Assembly: GCA_964020085.1 (NCBI GenBank)
Contig: OZ026600.1
Coordinates: 13,377,135-13,441,134 of the forward strand
DNA: 64,000 nucleotides
From: Micromussa lordhowensis
Lineage: Eukaryota; Cnidaria; Anthozoa; Scleractinia; Lobophylliidae
Direction: 5' to 3'
The translations under genes were made by a program, and so were the position numbers. The notes beneath the pieces are model-generated. The model saw only the letters and a list, made by a program, of their open reading frames with translations, ran no database searches and had not been told where the DNA came from. This document shows positions 1-10,053 of this stretch, in pieces (the first letter of the stretch is position 1; each line of letters begins with the position of its first letter).

Positions 1-420
1 TGACAGTTAAGGACAGCTACCTGCTTCCAAGGATCGACGACTGCTTGGATGCGCTTGCTGGATGCAGATGGTTTTCTACCCTGGACCTCTGTAGCGGGTA
101 CTGGCAGGTTGCTATGAGCGAGGAAGATAAGCCAAAAACTGCCTTTAGCAATGGCAATAGTTTGTACCAGTTCACCGTCATGAGTTTTGGTCTCTGTAAT
201 GCCCCTGCGACCTTCAAGCGGCTGATGGAGAAGGCATTTTCTGACTTACCGTGGGAGGTGTGTCTCCTCTACTTAGATCACATCATAGTCCATGGTAGAG
301 AGTTTAGGGAAGCAATCAAGAGACTCCGCACTGTGTTACAGCGGTTACATGATGCAGGCCTCAAATTGAGTCCCAAGAAGTGCATTCTCCTTCAGCAATC
401 CATTCCTCTTTCTTGGCCAT
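1..420 (+). pseudogene. Ty3/gypsy reverse transcriptase fragment
   Basis: The fingers/palm of a gypsy RT copies element RNA into cDNA in cytoplasmic particles. Visible motifs are the FSTLDLCSGYWQV box (catalytic Asp of motif A) and FGLCNAPATFKRLME. The YxDD box at 270-281 reads Y-L-D-H: the second catalytic Asp (codon 279-281) is His, expected to abolish activity. The frame then breaks near 400 and continues in the next one. The start of RT lies left of the window. Confidence 0.9.
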
Positions 421-1209
421 GTGGTGAGCAATCATGCGGTATCTACCGACCCGAAGAAGATCGAGGTTGTACGCACTTGGCCCTCTCCCTGCACAGCGAA
501 GTACGTCAAAAGCTTCCTGGGTCTCTGCTCTTACTACAGACGCTTTGTCTGTGGCTTTGCTGACATCGCCAGACCCCTTTACAGGTTTACTGAGAACCAA
601 AGAGAATTCCGGTGGACCAGCGAGTATGAGGATGCATTCCGCCGGCTAAAAACCTTGCTGACAACAGCTCCCATTTTGGTCTTCCCAACTGCCGATGGCC
701 TGTTCATCTTAGATACCGATGCAAGCAATACTGGCCTTGGCGCAGTACTCTCTCAAGTCCAGGAGGGGGAAGAGAAGGTGATTGCGTTCCACAGCAAATC
801 ACTGAGCAAGAGTGAGAGAAACTATTGCGTGATTCGTAAGGAACTTTTAGCAGTTGTTGTGGCAGTAAAGACCTACCATCACTACCTGTGTGGAAGGCAG
901 TTCCTCATCCGCACTGACCATGGTGCTCTTAAATGGCTGCAAAAGTTCAAAAATCCTGAAGGCCAACTCGCCAGGTGGCTTGAACTCCTGGGGACTTATG
1001 ATTTTAACATCCAGCACCGTTCTGGTATAAGCCATGGAAATGCTGACGCTCTTTCGAGAAGACCCTGTGCCGATACTGTGACCGTGCCGAGCAAAAGGGA
1101 GAGCGCTCTTCAGCCACAGATTCAGAAACAAAAGACGCTGTTCTATGTGGTGCATCCCAAGGCTCCGACAAAACCACGGATGGGGATAGCCTGCCATTTC
1201 ATCGATTAG
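421..1209 (+). pseudogene. Ty3/gypsy RT thumb and RNase H
   Basis: It begins with the RT connection (SFLGLCSYYRRFVCGFADIA) and continues into RNase H, which degrades RNA in RNA/DNA hybrids. The RNase H acids are visible: the first Asp in LDTDAS, Glu in RKELLAVV, Asp in RTDHGALKW and Asp in NADALSRRP. This domain looks catalytically complete. It ends in a TAG at 1207-1209 caused by a frameshift, because the homologous linker continues in another frame just upstream. Confidence 0.9.
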
Positions 1210-1709
1210 ATCCAAAACCTTTACCTGAAGGTCAAGAGTTTCAAAATGGAAGTTCCAGCTCCACCAAAGCCTTTGTTATGGGTGCCACAAGTGACCTGCG
1301 GGCTAGTCAGATCGCCGATGATGACTTAAGGAAGATTATCACATGGAAGGAGTCTTGCCACTCTCGTCCGGCGTGGAAGGATGTGTCAATTGAAAGCAAA
1401 CCCATCAAGAGTTATTGGAGTCAATGGGACCGTTTGTCACTACGTAGCTGCGTCCTTTGCCGGCGGTGGGAAACGGAAGCAGGAGATGAGATCTGCTGGC
1501 AGTGTGTTATACCCTCCAATCTCAGAAACGACATCCTCCACGAGCTACACACCATGGAGACCACGGGGCACGTGGGTGTCAACAAGACGCTAGAAAGGGT
1601 TAAAGTAAGGTTCTATTGGCCTGGGTGCACAAAAGATGTGAAAGATTGGTGTCGGGCATGTGACCTCTGCGCCTCCAGGGAAAGGCCATGTCGCACACCC
1701 TGCCCCTGA
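1206..1709 (+). pseudogene. Ty3/gypsy integrase zinc-binding (HHCC) domain
   Basis: After a linker, the segment near 1545-1690 shows the His-His-Cys-Cys pattern of retroviral-type integrases (ELHTMETTGHVGVNKTL, then CRACDLC). It binds zinc and helps the integrase multimerise on the element ends. The frame is lost about 1700, where the core domain continues in another frame. Confidence 0.85.
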
Positions 1710-2222
1710 GGACCTACAACATTGGTGCACCACTCGAGAGGGTGGCGCTGGACATTTTGGGGCCATTGCCTGACTCGGACCGTGGTAAAAAATACATCCT
1801 TATCATAGGAGATTACTTTTCAAAGTGAACGGAAGCCTATGCCATTCCCAATCAAGAGGCAACAACTGTAGCAAGAGTGTTAGTTGAAGAGTTTGTGGCT
1901 CGTTTCGGCATCCCGAGGCAGATCCATTCCAATCAGGGAAGAAACTTCGAGTTGAAAGTTTTTCAAGAAATGTGCAGGTCACTGGGAATGGACAAGACCA
2001 GAACCACGCCCCTCCACCCCCAATCAGATGGAATGATTGAGCGTTTTAACCGGACCACAGAGGGAATGCTATCCAAGTTTGTGGCAGAGAATCAATGAGA
2101 TTGGGATAGTCACTTGCCTGTTCTGATGATGGCTTATCGCTCCGCTGTTCACAAAACTACCTCCTTTACTCCATGTGAGTTGATGTTCGGGCGCCAGATC
2201 GACCTCACGATTGACCCTCAGC
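1710..2222 (+). pseudogene. Ty3/gypsy integrase catalytic core
   Basis: The DDE strand-transfer core that joins cDNA to host DNA. The first Asp is in ALDILGPLPD. The second should lie in H-S-D-Q-G but codon 1931-1933 is AAT (Asn). The Glu in GMIERFNRT is kept. In-frame TGA codons at about 1828 and 2096 sit where Trp and Arg are expected, and a frameshift follows near 2220. The missing Asp alone should inactivate it. Confidence 0.88.
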
Positions 2223-2762
2223 TTGGAGGACCCGAACAAAACTGAATATGTCCAACGACTGCAAACCGGACTCGATTGGGTTCATGCATTTGCCTGTGGG
2301 AACATGAAGTTAGGGAGCGAAAGGCACAAGCGGTACTACAATCACAAGATGCAGAATCATGGCTTTGAGCGTGGGGACCCCATCTGGCTCCATAACCCTA
2401 GGCGCAAGAAAGGCAGGACTCCGAAGTTGCAGAGGCCCTGGGAGGGGTCATACTTAGTGACATCATGCCTAGATGACTTGGTTTACAGAATCCAGAAAGA
2501 GCCTAGATCTAAACCAATTGTCATCCATGTTGACTGATTAAAGAAGTATCAAGGGAACAGTTTCAATAACTGGCTAGCAGAGCCAAAGACAACGGGTGCC
2601 ATTCCTACTAACGGCAAGTCGGCCAAGCAGCATGTTCCCGAGTCTGCAGCGGCAGCAGCCAAGGGCCTTGAAGAGGCGCCTACCACTGCTGAAGGAGCTG
2701 GGGAAAGGTCACGTCGGTCACAAAGGAAACCTGCCTGGACAGTGGACTACCAAATGGACTGA
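2211..2762 (+). pseudogene. Ty3/gypsy integrase C-terminal domain and tail
   Basis: Contains the gypsy integrase C-terminal fold, with FERGDPIWLHNPRRKKG, the RPWEGSYLV block and a final IVIHVD motif, then a low-complexity Ala/Glu-rich tail ending RRSQRKPAW, typical of the end of pol. A TGA at 2535-2537 interrupts it exactly where Arg is usual (HVDRLK), consistent with CGA to TGA decay. The same frame stays open to a stop at 2760-2762. Confidence 0.85.
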
Positions 2763-2832
2763 AACATTGTTTATCTTTTCTTAAATTCAGCTAATTGTGA
2801 CATTTCGTGAAAATGTAGTTTTGTTCTTTTGT

Positions 2833-2845
2833 AGGAAGGGGGTGG
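2833..2845 (+). other. Polypurine tract of the Ty3/gypsy element
   Basis: A purine run, AGGAAGGGGGTGG, directly before a TG dinucleotide. This is the expected primer site for plus-strand cDNA synthesis, at the right place after the end of pol. Confidence 0.7.
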
Positions 2846-3013
2846 TGTGACGGAATTACTGTGTGACATTATTCTAGTTGTGACTTACCGCCTTGTTGCG
2901 TAACTACCACGTGGTTCTAATAGGATCTCTTGAGTGAGTTACAGTATCGGATAGACGAATATATACATGTGCGTGTTTGGCGAGAAAACTGTTGTTTAAT
3001 TCGGCTTGTTACA
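2846..3013 (+). repeat. Probable 3' LTR (about 168 bp) of the Ty3/gypsy element
   Basis: Starts TGTGACGG immediately after the polypurine tract and ends TTACA, giving the usual TG...CA termini. A TATATA box lies near 2960. The partner 5' LTR is outside the window, so the 3' boundary is inferred; it abuts, within one base, the left inverted repeat of the next unit. Confidence 0.5.
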
Positions 3014-3014
3014 A

Positions 3015-3081
3015 TATGTGACCCTCCACAGGATTTCAAGGAATAAGGTGAACGCACGCACACGACACGCTCGCACGCTAA
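3015..3081 (+). repeat. Left terminal inverted repeat of the 9-kb unit
   Basis: Matches the complement of 11899-11974 with a few substitutions and one short gap. Identity starts abruptly at TATGTGACC on both sides, while the outside flanks do not match, which is how a transposon terminus behaves. Confidence 0.6.
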
Positions 3082-4823
3082 AACAAAAGAACTAGCTTTT
3101 AACACGTTAGCTGCGTGTTAGTTACTTGCCTCATTAACATCGCAGCCATTGTCTTCCTTCGCACGGTAGAGACAAAGGAACGTGCTAAGATCTTGCTTGC
3201 AACTTTGCACAGTATAACACGGTGACCGTGTCAAATTTATAACACGCTCTTTGAAGCTTAAGTTGCGTTCGACTTGTACAAGCAGTACGTCGTAAGCTGT
3301 AAGGCTTTCTATTTGCTCACCAATATGATTCTAGTTGTCGATATCCAGTGATTCGCCGAATACAATGCAGTGTCTCGACTTGTTTGTTGTTCGTTCATTT
3401 CATCCGGCATTTGAGTTCTTCCTTTTTTTCCAATTCGTCGTTTTCTTAAAGTAGCTTGCCAAACACGGGCCGAAGCGAACTCGCATGTAAACTGCAAGCA
3501 GTCTCTCTTTTGCTAGAAAATCCGCAGGGAAAAACAAGGGAAGGAAGGACTCAAAACAACAGGAGCTTCCATGAGCGTGCGAACGTGATATGAGAAGCCG
3601 CGACCCGTAAGTAGCGCGGGCGTTGGAAGACGAGCGAAAAATGAGCCGGCCGTGGTACTCACAGCTTCTCTACTCGCCGCTCGTATGTCACACTCGCAGT
3701 CACGCTTCCTTTCCTTACGTGTTTTCGAGCAAAGATAGACTGATCCCGGACTGATCGCAGTCTAAGTCATATGATGCAAAGCCACGGACTTCACTTCCGT
3801 TAATAAGTGAGGGATTTTGAAGCCGAACGGACTATCACTTTCAGCTTTTTTAAACTGAAAATTTGTATACATGCGTGCTACTAAACTATAAACACACACA
3901 CACAGTTTTGTCGTACACTGAAGAAGGGTTGTACACCCGAAACCGCTGTTATTAATGAGACTTTCGACATTTAGTTTGACAATATTAATTATCATTCTGC
4001 CTGTAAACTGTGTTCTCATCGTGTTTTTTTGTTTTGCTAGAGTATCGGAGGCATTATTTAATTTATATCGTTAAATTTTCCCAGGAAGGCTAGTAGTTTC
4101 CAATGGAAAATGAAGTTTATTTCTACTGTTGATATTTTGATCGTTAACAGTGGTAAATAACTGCGCATGTAATCAAACACGGCGCAAAGGCGATTGATAA
4201 AAACTGAAAATTGAACTTTGTTCTTTCTTTTAGTTCTTCAGTCTTCTGTGACTAAAAGCTAACAACGATATAAAGATTAACAGAATGTGAACGATGGAGT
4301 GAGTCAAAGAGCGATTTCCAATCGGGTTCAAATCGGGTTCAAATCAAAGCAATTTATCAATTAGATAAATACAACAAACCCTCGCTGAATGCAAATTTAG
4401 CCAAAACACCGACTTTATTTACTGCAGAGTTCCAGGAATTGCTTGAAATATTCTGAGAAACGTTTCCCTCCAATTGACGGGATTTTTTTTAACCTTCACT
4501 GGCATCAATTCATACTCTTTGCTTGCAAAAACGTGACTTAGTATATGTGAAGTGAGGGGGTCTTAATGCAAAATTGACTTTATTTAAGTTACATGTAAAC
4601 TGCCTGACTGTTCTTGGTTTGAATTACTAACAAATGTGATTATTTTACAGGAAAAATCTGATGAAACCTACATTCTTATCAAGAACGAAAACAAGAAAAT
4701 GCATTTTCAAAACTGCGCCTTTTCAAGAAAGGGGTAGTTACAATGAGAAAAACACCCGATGCAATCTAAAAACTATTGATTATAATTTAAAATGCGCAAA
4801 AAAAAAAGACTAATAGTGCCATC
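3082..4823. other. Non-coding left part of the 9-kb unit
   Basis: The first 200 bp contain scattered AACACG(G/C)T motifs (about 3100, 3230 and 3242) shared with the right end. A CA run lies at 3894-3903, followed by a hairpin CTGAAGAAGGG...CACCCGAAAC that vaguely resembles a hammerhead core. No convincing ORF is present. The sequence just downstream of the BEN stop is probably its 3' untranslated region, but I see no canonical AATAAA near it. Confidence 0.5.
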
Positions 4824-7800
4824 TCAGTGTTTTCCAAATAAACTAGTTTTCTTAAGTCTATGAATAAGAGTCCTTCTCTTCCCTCTACACTTGGTATTAA
4901 TACGCACGGCTATCTGATTCCATTGCTCACTAAAACATGTGGAGCCAAACTTTCTTTGTAAAACAGACACAAGGTAGCCTAATTTTGCACTGTCCAACTG
5001 CTGAAAACCTTTAGTTCCTGACGTGTTGCACCTCGCCATCTCTTCTTCCGTGAAAAGAATATCAACACAAGCAAGGGCGGCAGTAGACATGTCAGTACCA
5101 TTCGCTACAATTGAAGTGACTTTGGTTCGCTGCTCATCCGTTGGACCGTGGCTGCTTGGCACTAATGGGATGATGTTCTGATCAACAGGCTGCAAGGGTG
5201 GTCTTGATGGAGCAACCTGGGGCGGAAACACGGGCGACAGGTTTTCGCTGCGGATTTGACAAAATGTACTCCGGACGGGACGCTGAGATTCACTGGGCTC
5301 TACGCTGGATGTGGCTGTTTCCTGAGAAGTTTGAACAGTGGGGCTGCTACAGAAATCCATCAGAGATGCGACTGCTTCTGAATCCAATGTTGGGAAGTCT
5401 GAATCTTCATCAAATAACGGCGAAGCAGCAGGCTTCGGCTCATGCTGATGGAGACACTTGAGTGCTGTCAACTGCTTAACTACCTCTGTCAGGTTCAATA
5501 TCTGCTGCCGCAACTCAGTCGTCACGTCGTAGTGGTCGGTCTGTACTGATGCATCAGCTGTAGAGCATGGACTTGTACTAATGTGGCACTGAATGCTCGC
5601 CTCGCTTGTCTCCACACGTTGGTCTCCGGTTCTCTTCCTCTTTAGCTCGGCTTGTTTTTGGTTTTGTTCATTAAGAAATTCAGCCAACAATTGCACCTGC
5701 AATCAACACTACTGTCAGTGATACATCTTCAGCACACACAACATGCCTATATATATAACTGGTAACCGGTCGTTTCGCCTACGGGTCGTTTGGCCTACTG
5801 TCTGTTCGCCTATGTCTAGGTTTTTATAGCGAATTTGGCCTTCATCCGTCACGGATTATAGCCAGGCCGTCACGGATTTTCAATGAAAACTTAGGCTTTT
5901 AAAGCTAATTTGGCCTTCATCCGTCACGGATTATAGCCAGGCCGTCACGGATTTTCAATGAAAACTTAGGTTTTTAAAGCGAATTTGGCCTTCATCCGTC
6001 ACGGATTATAGCTAGGCCGTCACGGATTTCAGCAAAAACTAAGGTTTTGAAAGCGAATTTGGCCTTCATCCGTCACGGATTATAGCCAGGCCGTCACGGA
6101 TTTTCAATGAAAACTTAGGTTTTTATAGCGAATTTGGCCTTCATCCGTCACGGATTATAGCTAGGCCGTCACGGATTTCAGCAAAAACTTAGGTTTTGAA
6201 AGCGAATTTAGTCTCCATCCGTCACGGATTATAGCTAGGCCGTCACGGATTTTCAATGAAAACTTAGGTTTTTATAGCGAATTTGGCCTTCATCCGTCAC
6301 GGATTATAGCTAGGCCGTCACGGATTTCAGCAATAACTTAGGTTTTTAAAGCAAATTTAGTCTCCATCCGTCACGGATTATAGCTAGGCCATCACGGATT
6401 TCAGCAAAAACTAAGGTTTTGAAAGCGAATTTGGCCTTCATCCGTCACGGATTATAGCTAGGCCGTCACGGATTTCAGCAAAAACTTAGGTTTTTAAAGC
6501 AAATTTAGTCTCCATCAGAGATTTGTCACGGATCCGTCACCTATATGTTACGGACATTACCGTCACGGGTTTTACCCATTTTGACCGTCACGGATGTTCG
6601 ACCGTCACAGGTTTTAGCACAGACAGACAGAACAGACAGTAGGCGAACAGACAGTAGGCGAAACGACCCGTAGGCGAAACGACCGTAATTCGACATCAAA
6701 TTTGCATTTTTAACTTTATTTTAGAACTCTGTGTAATCTGTGTAAATTTTGGAACGTTCTTCACGAAACTCGCATTTGGAACAGCCAGCTATGTTATAAC
6801 TTAAACCATTCCAGACCTAGGCTAAACTACAGAATACAGGGCCACTTTTAACCCTGCACAAACGAGCCGGCTCGTTGGGCTCGTTTGCTCTTACACGCAT
6901 ATCAATTATTCCTCGTTCTTTCATCCACTACAAGCCAAACGAGCCGCTAAATATATGAACCCAACACTTTAATAGTGACAACGTGTATTTTTTAGACAAA
7001 CCTTTACCAAACTCGCAATACGAACTTTAGAACTTTTTGTGCACCTCTCAATAGCTTGCTATTCTGGTATTTTCTACATAGTATCTTCTATCCACTATTG
7101 TCAATAGGGAGTTTAAAACACCAAGCATGACGGTGACAGCAGCAAAAGTCACTAAGTGATTTCACGATCTACGAAATTTAAGAGCGATTATCCCAACTCT
7201 CTGGAGTTGACATCTTAAGAAAAATATCCAAGTTTAAAAAGAGTAAGAGAGATTCATCGTTGTATGTTTGGGTTGTTGATAAAACTTGAATTAGTCAATT
7301 CACGACGTCAATTGCTATTTGACATTTTCGTTGCCTTCGCCGAAGTGACATCTTAAACTCCCTAGCACTTTTTTCGAGACATAAGAACGCATTTTACGAA
7401 ACATGCATTTTAGTAAGCAATAGAATCAGATGGAAGAAAAACTCTTGTCTTCAGAAAATTATTTTTTCCTAACCATGAAATACTTCTGAAATACAAAGTG
7501 TAGTGATGATAATATTTTCTATCCGCTATCGTCAATACCCATACTTTTCTCAAAATTTAGGTTGCCGTAAACGAAAGAAGCTAAAACATTAGTAATAAAA
7601 AGAAGGAGAAGAAACGAAACGATGGCAATTTAAAAGACTATTTTACTCACCTCATCTTTCTCAGCATCTTCCGTTCTTTTCGTTTTGGGTAAGCCAGGAG
7701 TGTCTTCAATTGAATGCTTTCGCTTGCCCTGTGGCTTCAAGGGAGAGCATTCGTCAAACAGATGAGCATTTGCAGGATCGTCCACGAACAGTTTCTCTTG

Positions 7801-8113
7801 GTGATTAAGATAGGAGATGTCATCTGGAAAGAAATGAAACAAAAAATTAGTATCGGTCGCACATCTACTGACAGTATAAATTTTAATAACAGATCCAAAG
7901 GAACTTACCATGGGTTGCAATAACCATTGCATCCAATAATTTGCCACTGTTTCTGATGGTAACAGTTGAAGAAGTCGACGGAGCGAGGTCAGTAAAATAA
8001 TTTTTTGTTTCCTTGTCTTTTAACTTTTTGGTATCCACAATGCAGGTACTTTTATCAGTACTGAAATAAACCAGGCACAGCTTGGGAACTTTCGTAAGAT
8101 TTCTGAGAGCCAT
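4824..8113 (-). CDS. BEN-domain protein, three coding exons (416 aa)
   Basis: I assemble complement exons 8113-7909, 7823-7651 and 5696-4824. Donors are GTAAGT and GTGAGT, acceptors are TTTCCAG and GATTGCAG, and codon phases match at both joins. The C-terminal ~110 residues form a BEN domain (ACVDILFTEEEMARCNTSG ... INTKCRGKRRTLIHRL), a family that binds DNA or mediates chromatin contacts in nuclei. The middle holds basic, NLS-like patches (PQGKRKHS, KTKRTED), and the first exon a short conserved-looking module (LCLVYFSTDKSTCIV). No stop or frameshift is present, unusual in this region. Intron 2 (about 1.95 kb) holds small transposons. It could be transposon-borne or a host gene; I lean to the former. 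Confidence 0.8.
5767..6685. mobile_element. 919-bp inverted-repeat element filled with a tandem array
   Basis: Ends are inverted copies of CGGTCGTTTCGCCTAC followed by GGGTCGTTT and CTACTGTCTGTTCGCCTA, about 45 bp in all, so each terminus is itself an iteration of a TTCGCCTAC phrase. The interior is nearly all tandem repeat. It codes for nothing and lies in intron 2 of the BEN gene. The superfamily is not recognised. Confidence 0.7.
5814..6515. repeat. Tandem array, about 75-bp unit, nine full copies plus one degenerate
   Basis: Each unit has AATTTGGCCTTCATCCGTCA, a near-perfect palindrome TCCGTCACGGA, then GGCCGTCACGGATTT and an A/T-rich spacer. Two unit subtypes (CAATGAAAACTTAGG versus CAGCAAAAACTTAGG) are interspersed. 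Units start near 5814 and recur every 71-76 bp to about 6508, followed by scattered CCGTCACGG remnants to 6610. Confidence 0.9.
6686..7650 (-). other. Remainder of BEN intron 2
   Basis: A/T-rich with no ORF of note. Apart from the small palindromic element at 6860-6947 I see nothing recognisable. Confidence 0.6.
6860..6947. mobile_element. Tiny palindrome-ended element (88 bp)
   Basis: Begins with the perfect 16-bp palindrome AACGAGCCGGCTCGTT plus GGGCTCGTTTG and ends CAAACGAGCCG, so the ends are inverted. Its core (ATTATTCCTCGTTCTTT, then ATCCACTACAAGCC) matches the core of the element at 9827-10053, which has different ends. Confidence 0.5.
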
Positions 8114-8239
8114 GATCAGATCGTGTAATTGGATAGTGAAGTAACGTTAGTAAGTACCACTTCTTAAATAGCTGCGGATATTATTACTGGCCAATGACAA
8201 AACTTTAAAGACTGGATTTGTTTATGGGCGGAGGGAAAA

Positions 8240-9560
8240 ATCTCACCTTTTCTGTAACAGTCTGTAATTAAGACTTCGACGTGCGGAAAGCTTTTGATAA
8301 TCAGTCGTTTCAAATGCCGCGCTTTTATTTCAAAAAGGACAAACTCACCCGCTGCCGGCGCGATCGAGAAGGACTCACTTTAATTCATTTGTTCCCAGGA
8401 GAATTAAGTTGTTCTAAATGCCGCGCTCACCTTTGCTAGCTGTAACAATAGTCTATTATTAAGTCTTTGACGTGCGGAAAACTTTTGTTCACAACTCGCA
8501 AAAAAGAAGAAAACAGGAAACCACAAAAAAAGAAAATTAGATGTTCTGAATCCCGGGATTTTATAGTAAAAGAAAAAAAAATCCAAACGTTACAATAAAG
8601 ACCAAGAAAAGGATTTTGCATTTTTTTTACTTCGAATCACACTAAAAGATAACAAATTTAACACTGCCGCACATTATTTATTAAGTAAAGATACTTGTTA
8701 CATGCTATTCTCTACAATTAACTTTTTCCCATGATAATTGAGTTCTAAATGCTGCGCTTTTATGTCAGAAAAGAAAAAGCCACACATTGCAAGCGCAATC
8801 GAGAATACACTTCATTTCCCTTGTCCAGGGATAATAAGTTGTTCCATATACCGCGCTTTTATTTCAGAAGGAAAAACTCGCCCACTTGTTCCCAGGGAAA
8901 TTAAGTTGTTCCAAATGCCGCTCTCACCTTTCCTGTATAACAATAGTTTGTAATTAAGACTTTGAGGTGCAGGAAAATTTTATTCTCAACTCGCGAAAAA
9001 AAGAAAACACAGAACAACAAAAAAAAAACGTAAGATGTTCTGAACCCCAGATTTTATAGTAAAAGGAAAAAAAACACTCTACACGCTAATAAATAACAGT
9101 TAACGCTACCGCGAATCATTTATCTACTCTCTACAATTTACTTTTTCCCATTAAGATTAAGTTGTTCTAAATGCCGTGCTTTTATTTCAGAAAGAAAAAG
9201 CCCCAATATTGCTTGCGCAATGGAGAATACACTTCATTTCACTTGCCCCGGGTAATAAGTTGTTTTCAATGGCACGCTTTTATTTAATTAAAAGGTAAAA
9301 AGACACGGTGAACCCATGATCTAGAGGGGTTCATTTTGTCTAATGTAATTAAGTTGTTTTAAATGCCGAGCATTAATATTAAAAGTAAAAAAGTCCCACG
9401 CTGCAAGCGCGATCCAGAAGGATTCGCTCTGTCCGGTGAGTTAAATTGTTTTAAAAGGCATTCTTTTATTCCAGAAAGGAAAAACTCTTACTCTGTCGGC
9501 ACGTTCAAGAAGGATTCACTTCAGTTCACTTTTTCCCAGGATAATTTAGTTGTTACTCAT
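8240..9560. repeat. Degenerate higher-order tandem repeat upstream of the BEN gene
   Basis: A block near AAATGCCGCGCTTTTATTTC recurs at about 8312, 8747, 8845, 9168, 9267, 9361 and 9450, followed by GAGAATACACTTCATTTC and AATTAAGTTGTTC. A longer block (CTCACCTTTCCTGTA ... GATGTTCTGAA) occurs around 8240 (partial), 8415 and 8912. It starts about 130 bp upstream of the BEN start, so it lies in or next to that promoter. Open frames through it look fortuitous. Confidence 0.75.
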
Positions 9561-9826
9561 GAGGCACTTTGCTTTTCAAGTTATTCTGGTTGCCCACATG
9601 ATATAAAAAGAGAGATTGTGAGAGTTCACCCTAATTTATTTTCTTCCCAAATAATAAAGTTGCTGCTGCCGCACGTCTCTCTATTTGCCAATGGAAAAAA
9701 AAATGCTATGTGCTGTTGCCTGATCAAGAAAAATAATACAGTCTCTGGTTACTTCAATTTAATTTACTTTAAACTACCACTAATAACAACTTCTGTTCAC
9801 AAACATGTATATGATTTAAAGGTAGC

Positions 9827-10053
9827 CGGTCGTTCCGCTAACGAGTCGGTTCGCTAACGTACTGAGACGATTCGCTAACGTCTAGTCTGAGACTCGATGC
9901 ATATATAGATTATTCTTCGTTCTTTTATCCACTGCCAAGCTAAATATTTTAAACAGATTTGATAAATAGTAAGTTCAATACACTTAAGCAACTTGACAAC
10001 GCTAGCAAATTGACCGAACACATTAGCGAATCATCTCAGTACGTTAGCGATAC
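9827..10053. mobile_element. Small inverted-repeat element truncating the transposase-like gene
   Basis: The left end CGGTCGTTCCGCTAACG is related to that of the 5767-6685 element. CGCTAACGTACTGAGACGAT and its inverted counterpart (10020-10050) form the stem. The right end is shorter than the left, as if trimmed. Its right boundary falls inside the coding sequence of the minus-strand gene and supplies that gene's last two codons and stop. Confidence 0.65.

Larger units (their letters stand above)
1..3013 (+). mobile_element. Ty3/gypsy LTR retrotransposon, 3' part
   Basis: Order seen is reverse transcriptase, RNase H, integrase zinc-binding domain, integrase core, integrase C-terminal domain, polypurine tract and a short LTR, as in Ty3/gypsy pol. 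The gag, protease and 5' LTR lie outside the window. The reading frame is broken by about four frameshifts and at least three internal stops, and catalytic residues of both RT and integrase are changed, so this copy is dead. Confidence 0.9.

Noticed and set aside
3015..3300. Left inverted repeat as part of the gypsy 1 LTR
   Set aside because: The matching copy at 11974 lacks any LTR sequence outside TATGTGACC, so similarity starts at a terminus and not within an LTR.
3762..4019. 85-codon minus-strand frame
   Set aside because: Covers a CA microsatellite and the hairpin; no family resemblance.
5814..6515. CRISPR-like array
   Set aside because: Unit and spacer are equally repetitive, there are no unique spacers or cas genes, and the context is animal-like.
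9363..9857. 164-codon plus-strand open frame
   Set aside because: It runs through the degenerate repeat array and into a small element's terminus, shows no domain, and changes with repeat register.
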